A stretch of DNA of 64,000 nt from Isoetes taiwanensis (GCA_021234155.1 JAJEKV010000061.1:7980545-8044544), one strand, 5' to 3'; shown: positions 35,451 through 47,761, counted from the stretch's first letter. Numbers and translations are program-made. The notes: a model not told the origin generated them from the sequence alone.

Positions 35451-38145
35451 TTATGAAGAAGATGTCCTAAGGGACATGATAAGTTGGACACCATGTTGGG
35501 GTTGAAGGCTGAGGTTAAGGAAAGGGGAGTGTCTGTAGTTAGGGGAGATATGCCATTTGAATCGGAGGAGAAAGGAAGCAAGGAAGATCTTGGCTTCATG
35601 GATGGCAAAAGCTTGGCCGACACAGACGCGAGGACCCATGAGGAAAGGAATGTAGCCCCCAAGAGGGGATTTACAGGCCTTAGAGACACCAAGAGCAAAT
35701 CGAGAGGGGTTGAAGGATAGGGCATCAGGGCCCCATGTATTGGTGTCTCGATGAACTTGCAAAACATTGACCCCTAGGCAGAGTCCTTTGGGGATGAACA
35801 TGTTCCCAAGTCTCAGGTCTTTGGTGGCCTGCCTAGCAGTGTGGACTGCAGGTGAATAAAGCCGAAGGGATTCGTTGATGATCATACTCACCTGCACAAG
35901 GCCCCAAATGCACACTTTAAGTAAGCAATTTTATTCTAGTGGCAGACATTTGGGTGTGAAAATGAAGAATCCCAAATGCACACTTTAAGCTAGAAGTTTT
36001 ATTCTAGTGGCAGACATGGGGGTGTTAAAATGAAGAATCCCCAAATGAACACTTTAAGTTAGAAAATTTTTTCTAGTGGCAGGCATTGGGGTGTTAAAAT
36101 GAAGAAAAAAATGAGAAAATGTGTGCAATGTGGGGGGCACTAGGATCGAAAACAGCATTAGATTCCTGCCTCTCTCGAGGATGATTCTAGTTCTAGATTG
36201 CATACTTGTAGCACTTGAATCTAGATATTCAAACAATCTAAAACAAAGGGCTATAAACTTGGCATAGTATACCTAAAACAAACAGGACTAGAACCTATAA
36301 ACTAGGCATAGTTCTAAGTCTTCAAGAAACTTTACTTACAATCCAGATATTCAAAAAACAGTCCAATCCAGACCAGGTAGTCAGAAACAGACACAACTGA
36401 AGGCTATAAACTAGGCATAGCATACCTTGAATTCAAGAAATTTTGCTTCGATTCAAGCAATTCAAGCATTTGGGTTCTGATCTACTTACAATTTTGAGCC
36501 TGCTGAGAGCTTCTGGATCCGAAAAATCTCTTCCTTGCATTACAGATTCGACCTCTTCGAATGCCCTGTTCTGCCAATCCAAGTGTATTCCCAGCAGCAT
36601 CATAGTCCAGGTTATTACCTGCCCAATCGTCTCATGCCCTGCAAATACTAAAGTTTTGCATTCGTCCGCTGCCTCTTTGTTGCTCATCTGATCCTTTCCG
36701 GCAGTTTGCAGCATCGTTGCCAAAATTTCATCCCTGATTTTGCCCTTTCCTACATTTTCCCTGCACTCCTCCACTATTTCTTTCAAGCATCTGTCTATCT
36801 GTTTCACAATCTGGGCCTTTCTGGTCGGCACAAAACTGTAATTCATTCCTTCATTCATTAATCTGTTAGATTGATTTGCAATTTGATTAATTTCATTCAA
36901 TCTCTGACTGCGTACCTGGGTATGAATCTCTGATACATTGGCGCGCCAGCAGCATTCTTCAGTAGCTCCCTCTGCAGCTCCAAAAATTGCCTCCCCTTTT
37001 CGTATCCTTCTTCTCCGAACAGACATTTCAATATCACATCTGCAGTTGCTTCCACCAATCCATTATGCACTTCAATCTCTGCCGAATCCAACCCTTTGAT
37101 TCGATCTTCCCATTTCTGTCTCAGATTATTCGCGCAGGATTCTGCCACATCCAACAGCCCCTGAAAATTTCGCCCAAATCAATCATACTCAGCAATCCAT
37201 TTCCAATCCAATCCATAACAGAAATATTTAGTGGAGAATCGGCCAGAATCGCAAACATTGAAGCAAGAAATTAATAATGCAACTGCTGTAGGAGGAAGAA
37301 TTTATTCTGTCAGAGCACGCTTTTTTGCAATGGTTGAATTTTGCAGCAGGCCAGCGTCAGGGATTTGAATGATCCAGCTTTGGCATAATTAATGGGGTCA
37401 CTGTTACATGTTTCAACCCCCTTTGCACCCCCAATTTCAAGCCTCCTTTTCGTGTCAGAGATTTAATTTCTTCCCTTGCTCGTGCACCACTCTGCCAAAT
37501 GCAGCCTACCCACCGGACCATAGAAACAGAAATTTAATCTGCAAAATCTGGTTTTCCAGATCCAATTTACCTTGATCTTCTCCTGATGAAATGACCCATT
37601 TACAATTCTTCGCCGAATCACCCATTCTTCGCCGGAACTTAGCAGCAGCCCCTTTCCGAATAAAAACTCCATCGCTTTTGTTACCTGCTCTGGCTTGTGA
37701 TAAAACCCAAATTTTGTGGATAAAATCTCTGTCACCAGACTCGGTTCCGTGATATAAATCATCGGATCTTTTCCCCACCAATATAACAGCGGCTCTCCTG
37801 AAGAATTCAATTTTAGCTCTGCAGCATTCATGCCTGTAAATTACATCAAATTCACCATTTTTTACCATAAATTTTCGCATTCTTGTGATGGAATGGGAAG
37901 ATCCGAGGGATGAAATCGTGTGATATTGTGGCCATATCTTTGAAGCTGCCTCTTTTTCCATTTCTTTGATCTCTGTAATGCCCATCTAGGATTTTATAAG
38001 GAGGGCCATAAATCCCCTGTTTTGCCATCATTTTTATGACGGAATTCCTCCTCCACCATGAATCTGTAAGAAAACCGAACAAGGTTTTTGCCACGAATAG
38101 CAAAAGTGCTCCAAGAAGGAGCAGAGGCAGAAATTGGTGATCCAT
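35451..38145 (-). CDS. Cytochrome P450, CYP72 clan
   Basis: Five exons join without a break: 38,145-37,866, 37,833-37,571, 37,160-36,916, 36,835-36,490 and 35,891-35,451; all introns are GT-AG (32, 410, 80 and 598 bp; the 32-bp intron is very short). The 524-aa product has an N-terminal membrane anchor (FLPLLLLGALLLFVAKTLF), a WxR and GPPYKI region after it, I-helix AGHET (328-332), K-helix ESLR (385-388), a PERF-like FNPSRF, and the heme loop FLMGPRVCVG with ligand Cys468. It would be an ER-bound monooxygenase using a P450 reductase. CYP72-clan members (CYP709, 714, 734, 735) act on hormones and terpenoids, but I cannot assign family or substrate. Start: first Met of the anchor. No inactivating change seen. 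Confidence 0.88.
35902..36108. repeat. Tandem array, about 69-bp unit, three copies, in P450 intron 4
   Basis: Copies anchored at CAAATG 35,905, 35,973 and 36,042 share AACACTTTAAG/CACACTTTAAG, TTCTAGTGGCAGRCAT and GGGTGTTAAAATGAAGAA. Also in this intron, CTATAAACTAGGCATAG-like words recur near 36,250, 36,297 and 36,404. No coding potential; they add to the length of the longest intron of the gene. Confidence 0.85.
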
Positions 38146-39769
38146 TTTTGTCCTTTTTTGGGCTCTTTTTTGAATTGGGGCTCCAAATTTTGGGCAGCAG
38201 GGCAGAAAAAGGCAGGAATTTGCACTTTTGCAGCCGTGTGGAATTGAATTTGGATAAAAGCGGCTTCCTGCAGCACGAGAAAAAAGCTCTGTGAGACAAG
38301 AACCGCCGGCCTGTGTTTATGGGCCGAGTTGAATAGTCTGATTTTTGGACGGCTTACCTAACCCCCATTTTTTCAATTTGATAACCACCGGTTTGATGTG
38401 GCGGGCTTTTTTTGCTTTTTTTTTTTTCTTTTTTTGACTCAAAAAGTAAGTTCTTAGTAATCTTAACCCAAACTAAATAGGGCATTCATTTCTACCATGC
38501 TAGAGCTTGTACCCCAAACCCTTCTTTCATGGCCACACCACATGGCAAATGCAATGCAACCACATAACTGCATTTGCCATGTGCTGAACCCGCGCCCTGC
38601 AAATTCCTGAATGCGCAGTTCGGCGTTCGGCGCTCTGACATTACGGTCGAAGCTTGGCTCAAATGCAGGACCACTGCATAGTTTAAACAACCTGCTTCAA
38701 ATGCCATCCATTGTCAATCATACACATCAATCTCTAATTCAAAACTCTCCACAGTATGCACGCTATGGATATTGACACAAGATTTGCTTTCTTTCATGCT
38801 CACTAATTTCGTGAAGTGCATTAAAAGACCAATTATAAGCAATCGTGGCACAAATTCTAAGATTTGGACTAGAAATTTTTCAACGTAAACTTACAAACTA
38901 TAGATTTCACATGAATTATTATTTTCTCTACCAAAATTTTGCTTAGATTAATGCAGTCGGGCATCTTTTATGACCGTGCCTTCCACCCACACCCTATTGA
39001 AAATTCCATGGTAGTGACATCACTACCACCAAACCTCTCAGCACCTTCACTTACTGCATCAGTTCATATCCTTACAGAGAGACGATGAGTCCTTGCAGGT
39101 GTCATCTCGATTTAAGTATGGTATGAAAGTGGTGACCTATTATTTTGGTCTAACTCTCAAGCAAACTAATTACTCTCCCGTTAGGATGTGTGTGCATGGA
39201 AGAAGGTAGCAAAGAATCCTTTTCATGGTGGAGGTTGGTGTCATGGAAAAACTGGCATGGGGTTGTCACCAGATATTCTCAAAGGCAAGTATTTTCTCAG
39301 ATCCATATATTGCCTCCTCTTAGCTCCACAACCTCTCCCACTGCCAAATGGGTGGCACTTGCAGATTCCACAATTGGGTTCATAAATGGCTTTGGCTTTG
39401 GGATACGTTGCTCCAACCAAGACTTTTTGTGCTTTGGTGGCAGAATAGCCATAGGTGTCTACGTGTTAATGCCGTGAGACATCAACCCATGTCTGCAATA
39501 TGCCCGCTCTTCGGGCCGACATTGAGACTTGAGTTTTGCCTTAAATTCATCCAATATGGTCTTGTCTATAAGGTTTATAATCATCATTCAATCAAATTAG
39601 AATTATGTCCTAATTTTGGGACAAATTTTATATTGCATTCACAAATTTTGAATTCACATATCTTATTTCGAAATTACAAGAGTACATATCATACTACTTA
39701 CGGAGTGGACAACAATTCATAATATAATATGATCTCATATTAATGTATAAAGAGATTTTACATAGCAAG
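38146..39769. other. P450 upstream region and intergenic
   Basis: The first 180 bp upstream of the P450 start are the likely promoter and 5' UTR; a CATAAACA on minus near 38,320 is the only weak TATA candidate. Plus-strand open stretches at 39,188-39,722 overlap in several frames without a motif. Nothing else is supported. Confidence 0.35.
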
Positions 39770-40790
39770 TCACTTGCCCTTTGGCGCCTCCAAGGATATC
39801 ATAGCCTTCTTTCTTACATCTTGAAGTATTGTAACTCTCTCATGTCTGCCTGAAATAGTTTTTGGAGTCCTCGAGTATAATACACTTTTAATATCTAGCC
39901 AAATATCGGGATCACTGGGATTTCTCCTTCGCTTCTTTGTCAAACAATCTAAATATTTTTCTTTATCCAAGACATTAATCAACTAATGCACTGGACACCA
40001 CCATTCCATATGCATCTTATTGAGGTTAATATTATAATCTTCTCTGCAAACATCAGAGATGGTATATCCCAACCACATTGAATTGGTCTTTAAATCTGCT
40101 TGTTTTACTAACACAAATTAGTGGCAATCCAAGTCAGTAGAAGGTTCATAATATTCCATGCCTGAATAATTTTGAAATATCTTTCTTACGACTAACATAG
40201 TATTTGTCAGAAGGAGGAGGGGCATGTGCCTTATGAATGCTATTAATAGTGCCATCATCTTCCTCAGTGCCTGCTAAGGTCCTTCACCTAGTTTTAGGCA
40301 ACCACTCTTCTTTCAATTCTTCTGAGGATGTGTCTACCTCACCTAACAAGTTAATCACCTTCTTCCAAAGAAGCTACCCATGCATGATTAGTGTGATGGA
40401 TTGGTTTGCCAAAGCTTGAGATAGTCATTGATGCCATCCCCGAAGTCAATCCCAATTGTGTCACTTCATTATTAGGTTTTAGAGCTTTTGGTTGATCTGG
40501 AGGTATCATGGAGTTGCCATTCAAATCTCTACGCCATAATTCTGATCCAAGCTATGGCCTCCAATTCTCCTTTGAAGGTCTCATCTTCCATTACATTATT
40601 GAAATTCCATTTCTCACCCAGAAAGTGAATTGAAGAGATCTAAAATGACCTTCAAGATCCAATACATAACCATCCACATAACTCTTCCAATCGCTTCTAT
40701 GAGATATCCTATAGGAGATGGAGTAGTTCATTCGCGGCAATATTTCCATTAACCTAGGAAAGTTGGTCATTGTCAGGTATGTCTGGGCAT
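39770..40790 (-). pseudogene. Coding-like region, unassigned
   Basis: On minus several runs look protein-like but in different frames. From 40,780: FPRLMEILPRMNYSISY and GYVLDLEGHFRSLQFTFW. Around 40,460: TQLGLTSGMASMTISSFG. Below 40,110: SMWLGYTISDVCREDYNI, and a 70-codon ORF ending at 39,770 (DCLTKKRRRNPSDPDIWLDI). The composition differs from the AT-rich surroundings. I know no family with these pieces in order. It may be a decayed host gene with introns or a transposon I do not recognise. Confidence 0.3.
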
Positions 40791-41580
40791 TAGGAACCCC
40801 AAATTAACTCTTTAAAAAATACTCGCAGTTGTTAAGTAGGATAGGAAAGAAAACACCTATTCTTATTTTGGTCAGCACAATTATCAAGTTGCAAGAGTAA
40901 CTTTTTGGGCAAATCTCGAGGTTTATCACATGAGGTTAAAGCTCTGACGTGTTCATTAGATCCATGCCTATTCTACACTTTGCATTGCTAAATTTTTCAA
41001 ATTATTAGAGTTTCCAACCAACAATGCACTATGTGGTGCCTAGCTAGTTATAGGGTCCTGGAGGTGACCATTATAATCACTCTCATAGTTTCTCAAACAT
41101 CTCATGACAACCCCAATATAAAAATCTGGACTATCACTCCACAACTCTAAACTGAAATGGCCATAGTAGGATGGAGACTACCACAACAACCCCAACATTT
41201 GGTCCACGGCTGAAAACAATAGTAAAAACAAAATACAGATGGTTTTTTCGAAGATTTGAAAAAAACCTACACGTAGTTATACAGAGGTATGGTTTTTAAG
41301 GAATATGATGTAGTTTTTCTTAGGGTCGTAGTTTTCTTTTTTAAGAATGTGTGGTTTCTTAAGGAGATGTAATTTCTTTTTTAAGGATGTGTTGTTTTCT
41401 CAGGCGGTATGGTTTTTTGAAGGGATGTTTTTTTTTAAGGTAGTGTTTTTTTGAGGTGTGGTTTTTTTATGGTTTTCTAAGAATCCATGTATGACCAAGT
41501 TGTCCACATGCCATTATTGCCACAAAATGGCGGCATAAAAGAGATGTATCCATGCTTGACGCACTCACTATTTGACTTCA

Positions 41581-41616
<36 letters not shown>

Positions 41617-41745
41617 TGTGTGAGAGAGAGCTTGCAGAGCATGAAACTTGAAGACATCCATCACTTGGCAACTTGTAGAAGACACATTGATACGAAGAAC
41701 CAAAGATAGACACCGGTTTGGCATCATATAGGCATTTCTTGAAGG
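40791..41745. other. Intergenic with T-rich minisatellite and GT microsatellite
   Basis: Between about 41,230 and 41,480 a loose T-rich repeat built on GTGTGGTTTTTT / GATGTNNTTTTTT words recurs eight to ten times. At about 41,584-41,613 is a GT dinucleotide run of about 14 units, followed by GAGAGAGAG. Both lie just before the large satellite. No gene. Confidence 0.6.
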
Positions 41746-44700
41746 ACTCAAACATGCCACACCCACTCTAACATGCCACGTGGGCTCCAACATGCCAAGG
41801 TGGCTCAAACATGCCATGTGGGCTCCAACATGCCACCTAGGCTCCAACATGCCAAGGTGGATCAAACATGCCACGTGGGATCCAACATGCCACCTAGTCT
41901 CCAACATGCCAAGGTGGCTCCAACATGCCACCTAGGCTTTAACATGTCAAAGTGGCTCAAACATGTCACCAAGGCTCAAACATGCCAAGGTAGTTCAAAC
42001 ATGCCACGCGGGATCCAACATGCCACCTAGGCTCCAACAAGCCAAGGTGGCTTACAACGCACAACAGGTCCAACATGCCAAAGGTGGCTCAAATGTGCCA
42101 CCTAGGCTACAACATGCCACATAGGCTCAAACATGCCAAGGTGGTTCAAACATGCCAAGGTGGCTCAAACATGCCACGTGGGCTCCAACATGGTACCTTG
42201 GGTCCAACATGCAAGGTTGGCTCAAACATGCCACCTAGGCTCCAACATGCCAAAGTGGCTCAAAAATGCCACGTGGGCTCCAACATGCCACCTAGGCTCC
42301 AACATGCCAAGGTATCTCAAACATGTCATCTATGCTCCAACATGCCACCTAGGCTCAAACATGCCAAGGTGGCTCAAACATGCCATGTGTGCTCCAACAT
42401 GCCACCTAGGCTCCAACATGCCAAGGTGGCTCAAACATGCCATGCAGGCTCCAACATGCCACCTAGGCTCAAAGTGCAACATGCCACCTAGACTCAAACA
42501 TGCCAAGGTGGCTCAAACATGCCACGGACTCTAACACACCACCTAGGCTCCAAAATGCCAAGGTGGCTCAAACATGCCACATGGGCTCCAACACACCATG
42601 ACATGCCACCTAGGCTCCAACATGCCAAGGTGGCTCCTAGGTCTAACACACCAAGGTGGCTCAAACATGCCACCTAGGCTCCAACATGCCACCCAAGCTC
42701 AAATATGCCACTAGGGAAGGTGGCTCAAACATGCCACGTGGGCTCCAACATGCCACCTTGGGTCCAACATGCCATGGTTGGCTCAAACATGCCACCTAGG
42801 CTTCAACATGCCAAAGTGGCTCAAAAATGCCACGGGCTCCAACATGCCACCTAGGCTCCAACATGCCAAGGTATCTCAAACATGCCATCTATGCTCCAAC
42901 ATGCCAAGGTGTCTCAAACATTCCATCTATGCTCCAACATGCCACCTAGACTCAAACATGCCAAGGTGGCTCAACCATGCCATGTGTGCTCCAACATGCC
43001 CCCTAGGCTCCAACATGCCACCTAGGCTCGAAGACCAACATGCCACCTAGGCTCAAACATGCCAAGGTGGCTCAAACATGCCACGTTGGCTCCAACACGC
43101 CACCTAGGCTCCAACATGCGAAGGTGGCTCAAACATGCCACCTAGGCTTAAACATGCCAAGGTGGCTCAAACATGCCAAGGTGGCTCAAACGTACACGGG
43201 CTCCAAGGCCACCTAGGCTCCAACATGCCAAGGTGGCTCAAACATGGCATGTGGGTTCAACATGCCAAGGTGGCTCAAACATGCCACCTAGGCTCAAACA
43301 TGCCACCTAGGCTCAAACATGCTAAGGTGGCTCAAACATGCCACGCAGTGCTCCAACATGCCACCTAGGCTCCAACATGCCAAGGTGGCTCAAACATGCC
43401 AAGGTGCTCAAACATGCCCCCTAGGCTCCAACATGCCACCTAAGCTCAAACATGCCAAGGTGGCTCAAACATGCCACCTAGGCTCCAACATACCACCGAG
43501 CCTCCAACATGCCAAGGTGGCTCCAACATGCCACCTAGGCTCAAACATGCCAAGGTAGCTCAAACATGCCATGTCGGCCCAATATGCCACCTTGGTTCCA
43601 ACATGCCAAGGTTGGCTCAAACATGCCACCTAGGTTCCAACATGCCACCTAGGCTCCAACATGCCAAGGTGGCTCAAACATGCCAATGGGCCCAACATGC
43701 CACCTAGTTTCAAACATGCCACCTCGGCCCAACATGCCAAGGGGGGCTCAAACATGCCAAGGTGCTCAAACATGCCATCTAGGCTCCAACATGCCACCTA
43801 TGCTCAAACATGCCAAGGTGGCTCAAACATGCCATGCAGGCTCCAACATGCCACCTAGGCTCCAAGATGCCAAGGTGGCTCAAACATGCCACCTAGGCTG
43901 CAACATGCCACATGGACTCCAACATGCCCTAAGCTCCAACATGCCAAGGTGTCTCAAACATGCCATCTAGGCTCCAACATGCCACTTAGGCTCAAACATG
44001 CCACCTAGGCTCCAACATGCCAAGGTGGCACAAACATGGCACCTAGGCTCCAACATGCCACCCAAAGCTCAAACATGCCAAGGTGGTTCTAACATGCCAC
44101 CTAAGCTCAAACATGCCAAGGTGGCTCAAACATGCTAATGGTTTCTAACATGCCACCTTGGCTCCAACATGCCAAGGTTGTCTCAAACATGCCACCTAGA
44201 CTCCAACATGCCACCTAGGCTCCAACATGCCAAGGTGGCTCAAAGATGCCACCTACGCTCCAACGTCCCACCTAGGCTAAAACATGTCAAGGTGGCTCAA
44301 ACATGCCAAGGTGGCTCCAACATGCCCACGAGGCTCCAACATGCCAAGGTGGCTCAAACATGCCAAGGTGCTCAAACATGCCGCCTAGGCTCCAACATGC
44401 CACCTAAGCTCAAACATGCCAAGGTGGCTCAAACATGCCACGCAGATTTCCAACATGCCACCTAGGCTCCAACGCGCCAAGGTGGCTCAAACATTCCACC
44501 TAGGTTCCAACATTCCACCGAGGCTCCAACATGCCAAGGTGGCTTCAACATGCCACCTAGGCTCAAACATGCCACATGGGTTATATCCAATATGCCACCT
44601 TGGCTCCAACATGCCAAGGTTGACTCAAACATGCCACCTAGGCTCAAACATGCCAAGGTGGCTCAAAAAATGCCATGTGGGTTTCAACATGCCAAGGTGG

Positions 44701-45080
44701 CTCCAACATGCCACCCCTAGTAAAACATGCAAGGTGGCTCAAACATGCCACGCTGGCCTTTAACATGCCACCTAGGCTCCAACATGCCAAGGTGGCTCAA
44801 ACATGCCACGGGTCTCAACATGCCACCTAGCTCCAACATGCCAAGGTGTCTCAAACACGCCGTTTCCAGTTTCAACATGCCACCTATTCAAACATGCCAG
44901 CAGGCTAAACATGCCACCCAGGCCCAACATGCAAAGCAGCTCAAACATGCCACCTAGGTTTCAACATGCCACCTAGGCTCAACATGTCAAGGTGGCTCAA
45001 ACATGCCAGTGCTCAAACATGTTTAGGGAAGTTTCCAACATGCCACCTAGGCCCAACATGCCAGGTGGCTCAAACATGCC
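41746..45080 (+). repeat. 19-bp satellite array, forward part (about 175 units)
   Basis: The consensus unit is 19 bp, with two main forms: A (CAACATGCCACCTAGGCTC) and B (AAACATGCCAAGGTGGCTC), often alternating as a 38-bp dimer. Rarer forms have GCCACGTGGGCTC or GCCATGTGGGCTC. The core of A (GCCACCTAGGC) and the complement of the core of B (GCCACCTTGGC) differ at one base, so an A-B dimer can fold into an 11-bp stem with one mismatch and the loop TCAAACAT. Because neither the unit nor its shifts contain a stop, all three plus frames read long MPPRLQHAKVAQTCH-type ORFs; I take these as by-products, not genes. Copies are degenerate with many 1-3 bp indels. Confidence 0.95.
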
Positions 45081-45837
45081 GCTGGAGCCCAGGTGGGCAT
45101 GTTGGAGCCACGTGGGCATTCTTTGGAGCACCTTGGCATGTTGGAGCTCAGGTGGCATGTTTAAGCCTTGGCATGTTGGCAGATGGTGTTTGAGCCACCT
45201 TGGCATGTTGGAGCCTCAGGGTGTATGGTTTGAGCCACCTTGGCACGCTGGAGCCCACGCAGATGGCTGGAGCCACCTTGGCATGTTGGAGCCTAGGTGG
45301 CATGTTTGAGCTTCCTTGGCATGTTGGAGCCTAGGTGGCATGTTTGAGCCACCCGCACGCTGGAGCCTAGGTGGCATGTTTGAGCCACCTTGGCATGTTG
45401 GAGCCTAGGTGGCATGTTTGAGCCACCTTGGCATTTTGGAGCCTAGGTGGCATGTTTGAGCCACCTCAAAGCATGTTGGAGCCTAGGTGCATGTTGGAGC
45501 CAACGTGGCATGGTTGAGCCACCTTGACATGTTGGAGCCTAGGTGGTATGTTTGAGCCACCTTGTCATGTTGGAGTCTAGGTGGCGGTTTGAGCCACCTT
45601 TGGCACGCTGGAGCCTAGGTGGCATGGTTGAACCACCCAGGCATGTTGGAGACCAGGTGGATGTTTGAGCCACCTTGGCGTGCTAGGAGCCTAGGTGGCG
45701 GTTTGAGCTATATTGGCATGTTGGAGCCCACGTGGCATGGTTGAGCCACCTTGGCATGTTGCAGCCTATGTGGCATGTTTGAGCGTAGGTGGCATGTTTG
45801 AGCCACCTTGGCATGTTGGAGCCTAGGTGCCATGTCA
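45081..45837 (-). repeat. Same satellite in inverted orientation (about 40 units)
   Basis: From 45,081 the array continues as the complement of the forward units (GAGCCTAGGTGGCATGTTTG, GAGCCACCTTGGCATGTTG). The switch falls inside a unit: CAAACATGCC (45,071-45,080) is followed directly by GCTGGAGCCC. The array ends at about 45,837 in GCCATGTCACCC. Together with the forward part this gives a foldback with arms of about 750 bp of imperfect complementarity. Confidence 0.93.
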
Positions 45838-46860
45838 CCCAAATTTTGCCAACGTCATCTTGGCAAGATGCTCTCCTGTAAGTTTTGTGATAATATGGAC
45901 AAAATCACAAACCGTACATTTATTACATAAGGTTTTTAAAGGTTTTTAAGAGTATTCGTGATAGGAATATCAGAGTTTGAGCCGAGGTCGAAGTTTTGAC
46001 CCCAGCTGACTTTAGGATTTTGAGTGCGTGCAAAATAATCTTAGGTTGAATGGTTTAGTTTCTTAGGTTATTTCTGGAAAGTACTGGCAATGGCGGTGGA
46101 GCAGCCGAGTGGCGATGGTAGTGGTGCAGCCATAGCTGCGTTTTGTGCTATTTGGAACTGCCGCTGTGTCTTTTTTCTGTAGTTGCAGTTGCTCCAATGC
46201 TTCGACTGTTAAACGAACACCTATGTTTAATCGCTTTTCATCCGCATTATCAATTCAATGCAAAAAAATCTAAAAGACATTTTTTAAGCTGAACAGTTGA
46301 GTTTGAAGGAGAACTCGGTTCCCGAAAGAGGAGAAAAGGTTCAAAGAGAAAGATTTAGTATTTCTTTGATTTCTTTTCCACTTGAGCGCGACAGAATGGG
46401 GCAAAGGGCAGTTTGTTATTTTTTTCTCTCTCTGTCTTCTCTACACCTCTTAATCTGATTCAGACCGAGATACTGCTATGTCCATAATTTGCAGTGTATT
46501 CCTTTGCGTTGATACCTCCTTTACCAGATACATTTGCTCATTTAATGTAGCCGTGTTTCTTTGGAATGTTTGATATGTGTAGAAGAGCATGGGAACTTGC
46601 TAGAGTTCAATAGGTGCTTACTCCATTGGAAATATTGGCTGGAATATCTTATTGGGCAATACAGTTGTATCAGCTTAAAGTGCACAGACATTGACTACAC
46701 TTAGAACCATGAAAATGTTTTTTAGGAGGGCTACCTTGTGATGCGGGTCAAATGGAGGTTGTTTGACCCCATCTTGATTTGGCGGCAACGGATCACATGC
46801 TGTCTCACTCCACATGGGGAACTTCCACCCAGGCTTCAGACTGGGGTTGAATCCCAACAG
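45838..46860. other. Intergenic
   Basis: No gene recognised. Minus-strand TGTTGGGATTCAACCCC at about 46,845-46,861 resembles the start of some plant LTRs, but no second copy is in the window. Confidence 0.4.
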
Positions 46861-46919
46861 TGGTGTTAATTAGACACTCGTGGCTCCCCGATTCGTCCCT
46901 GTAGCAACAGACGGTGTAG

Positions 46920-47250
46920 TGGTATCTGGGCTTTAGTTGATGTCATGGTGTGACGTTCCAGGGAAATATATGCTATAAATACGTATATTTCCGAGTCTGT
47001 CACTATACAAATCTACTTCATAGCCTTGTATACCTTAGGAAGTGGCATGGGTGCATATCTAAGTGATGTATATAACTTAGATAACCTTAGGATAAGACCC
47101 ATGTTCCACATGGCCTTATCCTATTGGGCAGTCGCCACGTGGCCATATCCCATTGGAGCCACGCGTCATCCCATGTGGACCCTAACCTATATTAACCTAA
47201 ACCCTAACTCTAGGCCTCTTTTCCCCGGCCCTATCAACCTTCTTCGCGAC
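46920..47250 (+). promoter_or_regulatory. Promoter-like region with TATA and G-box
   Basis: TATAAATA at 46,974-46,981 sits in the middle of a 9-bp inverted repeat (GGAAATATA 46,962-46,970, TATATTTCC 46,984-46,992). A palindromic G-box, GCCACGTGGC, is at 47,134-47,143, with CCACGCGTC just after. An open stretch (47,026-47,391) follows but has no known motif. This may be the promoter of a lost gene or the U3 of an LTR. Confidence 0.4.
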
Positions 47251-47722
47251 TCTAAGCCGAAAGCAAAGGATACTTCCCGATCAAGGAAACACAAGCAAAA
47301 CCAAACAAAAGCAAATCAAACAATCAAGAAAATTGATTTCATACCGGAAAGTTGCCGGATGCAAGTCGATGGAAAACATACAATTCCCTGAATGCAAGTC
47401 ATCCCTACCACGAAGTGTTTGGAGGTAAATCGCTCTAGAAAAACACCGGCTTCGGATCTAGGGGGCTTGAGTTGAAAAAGACAAAGGTTTGGATGCTTGG
47501 CAAAGACAAAGTTTTGGATGCTTGGCAGAGGCATGCATGCATAAGCTAGGCAGGGATAAGTCTCCAACACAAAGCTAGAAGAGAGATGAATAGAGATGAA
47601 TGAAACTGATAGGATAGAGAAGGAGGAGAAATCTAGCTCAAGAGAACGCCGACGATAGAACAATGAAGAGAGGCTGAATAAATAGGAGGAGTGACAAAGG
47701 GACGTCCCCATCCAAGGAATGT

Positions 47723-47761
47723 CGGTTCTATTGCGACACTATTGCTGTCGCAATAGAACCG
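47723..47761. other. Perfect 16-bp hairpin at copia fragment border
   Basis: Arms CGGTTCTATTGCGACA (47,723-47,738) and its exact complement (47,746-47,761) enclose the 7-base loop CTATTGC. It lies directly at the 5' border of a copia RT fragment, so it may mark the break or insertion point. Confidence 0.85.

Noticed and set aside
35484-35720. Plus-strand ORF over the P450 last exon
   Set aside because: Shadow of the P450 reading frame; the minus frame carries the heme loop and ExxR.
41773-45309. Dozens of Cys/His-rich ORFs as a protein family
   Set aside because: They arise automatically because the 19-bp unit has no stop in any phase; starts and ends shift at random indels.
41746-45837. 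CRISPR-like array of short repeats
   Set aside because: Units are directly adjacent with no unique spacers, the repeat itself varies, and the context is a plant nuclear genome; it is a satellite.
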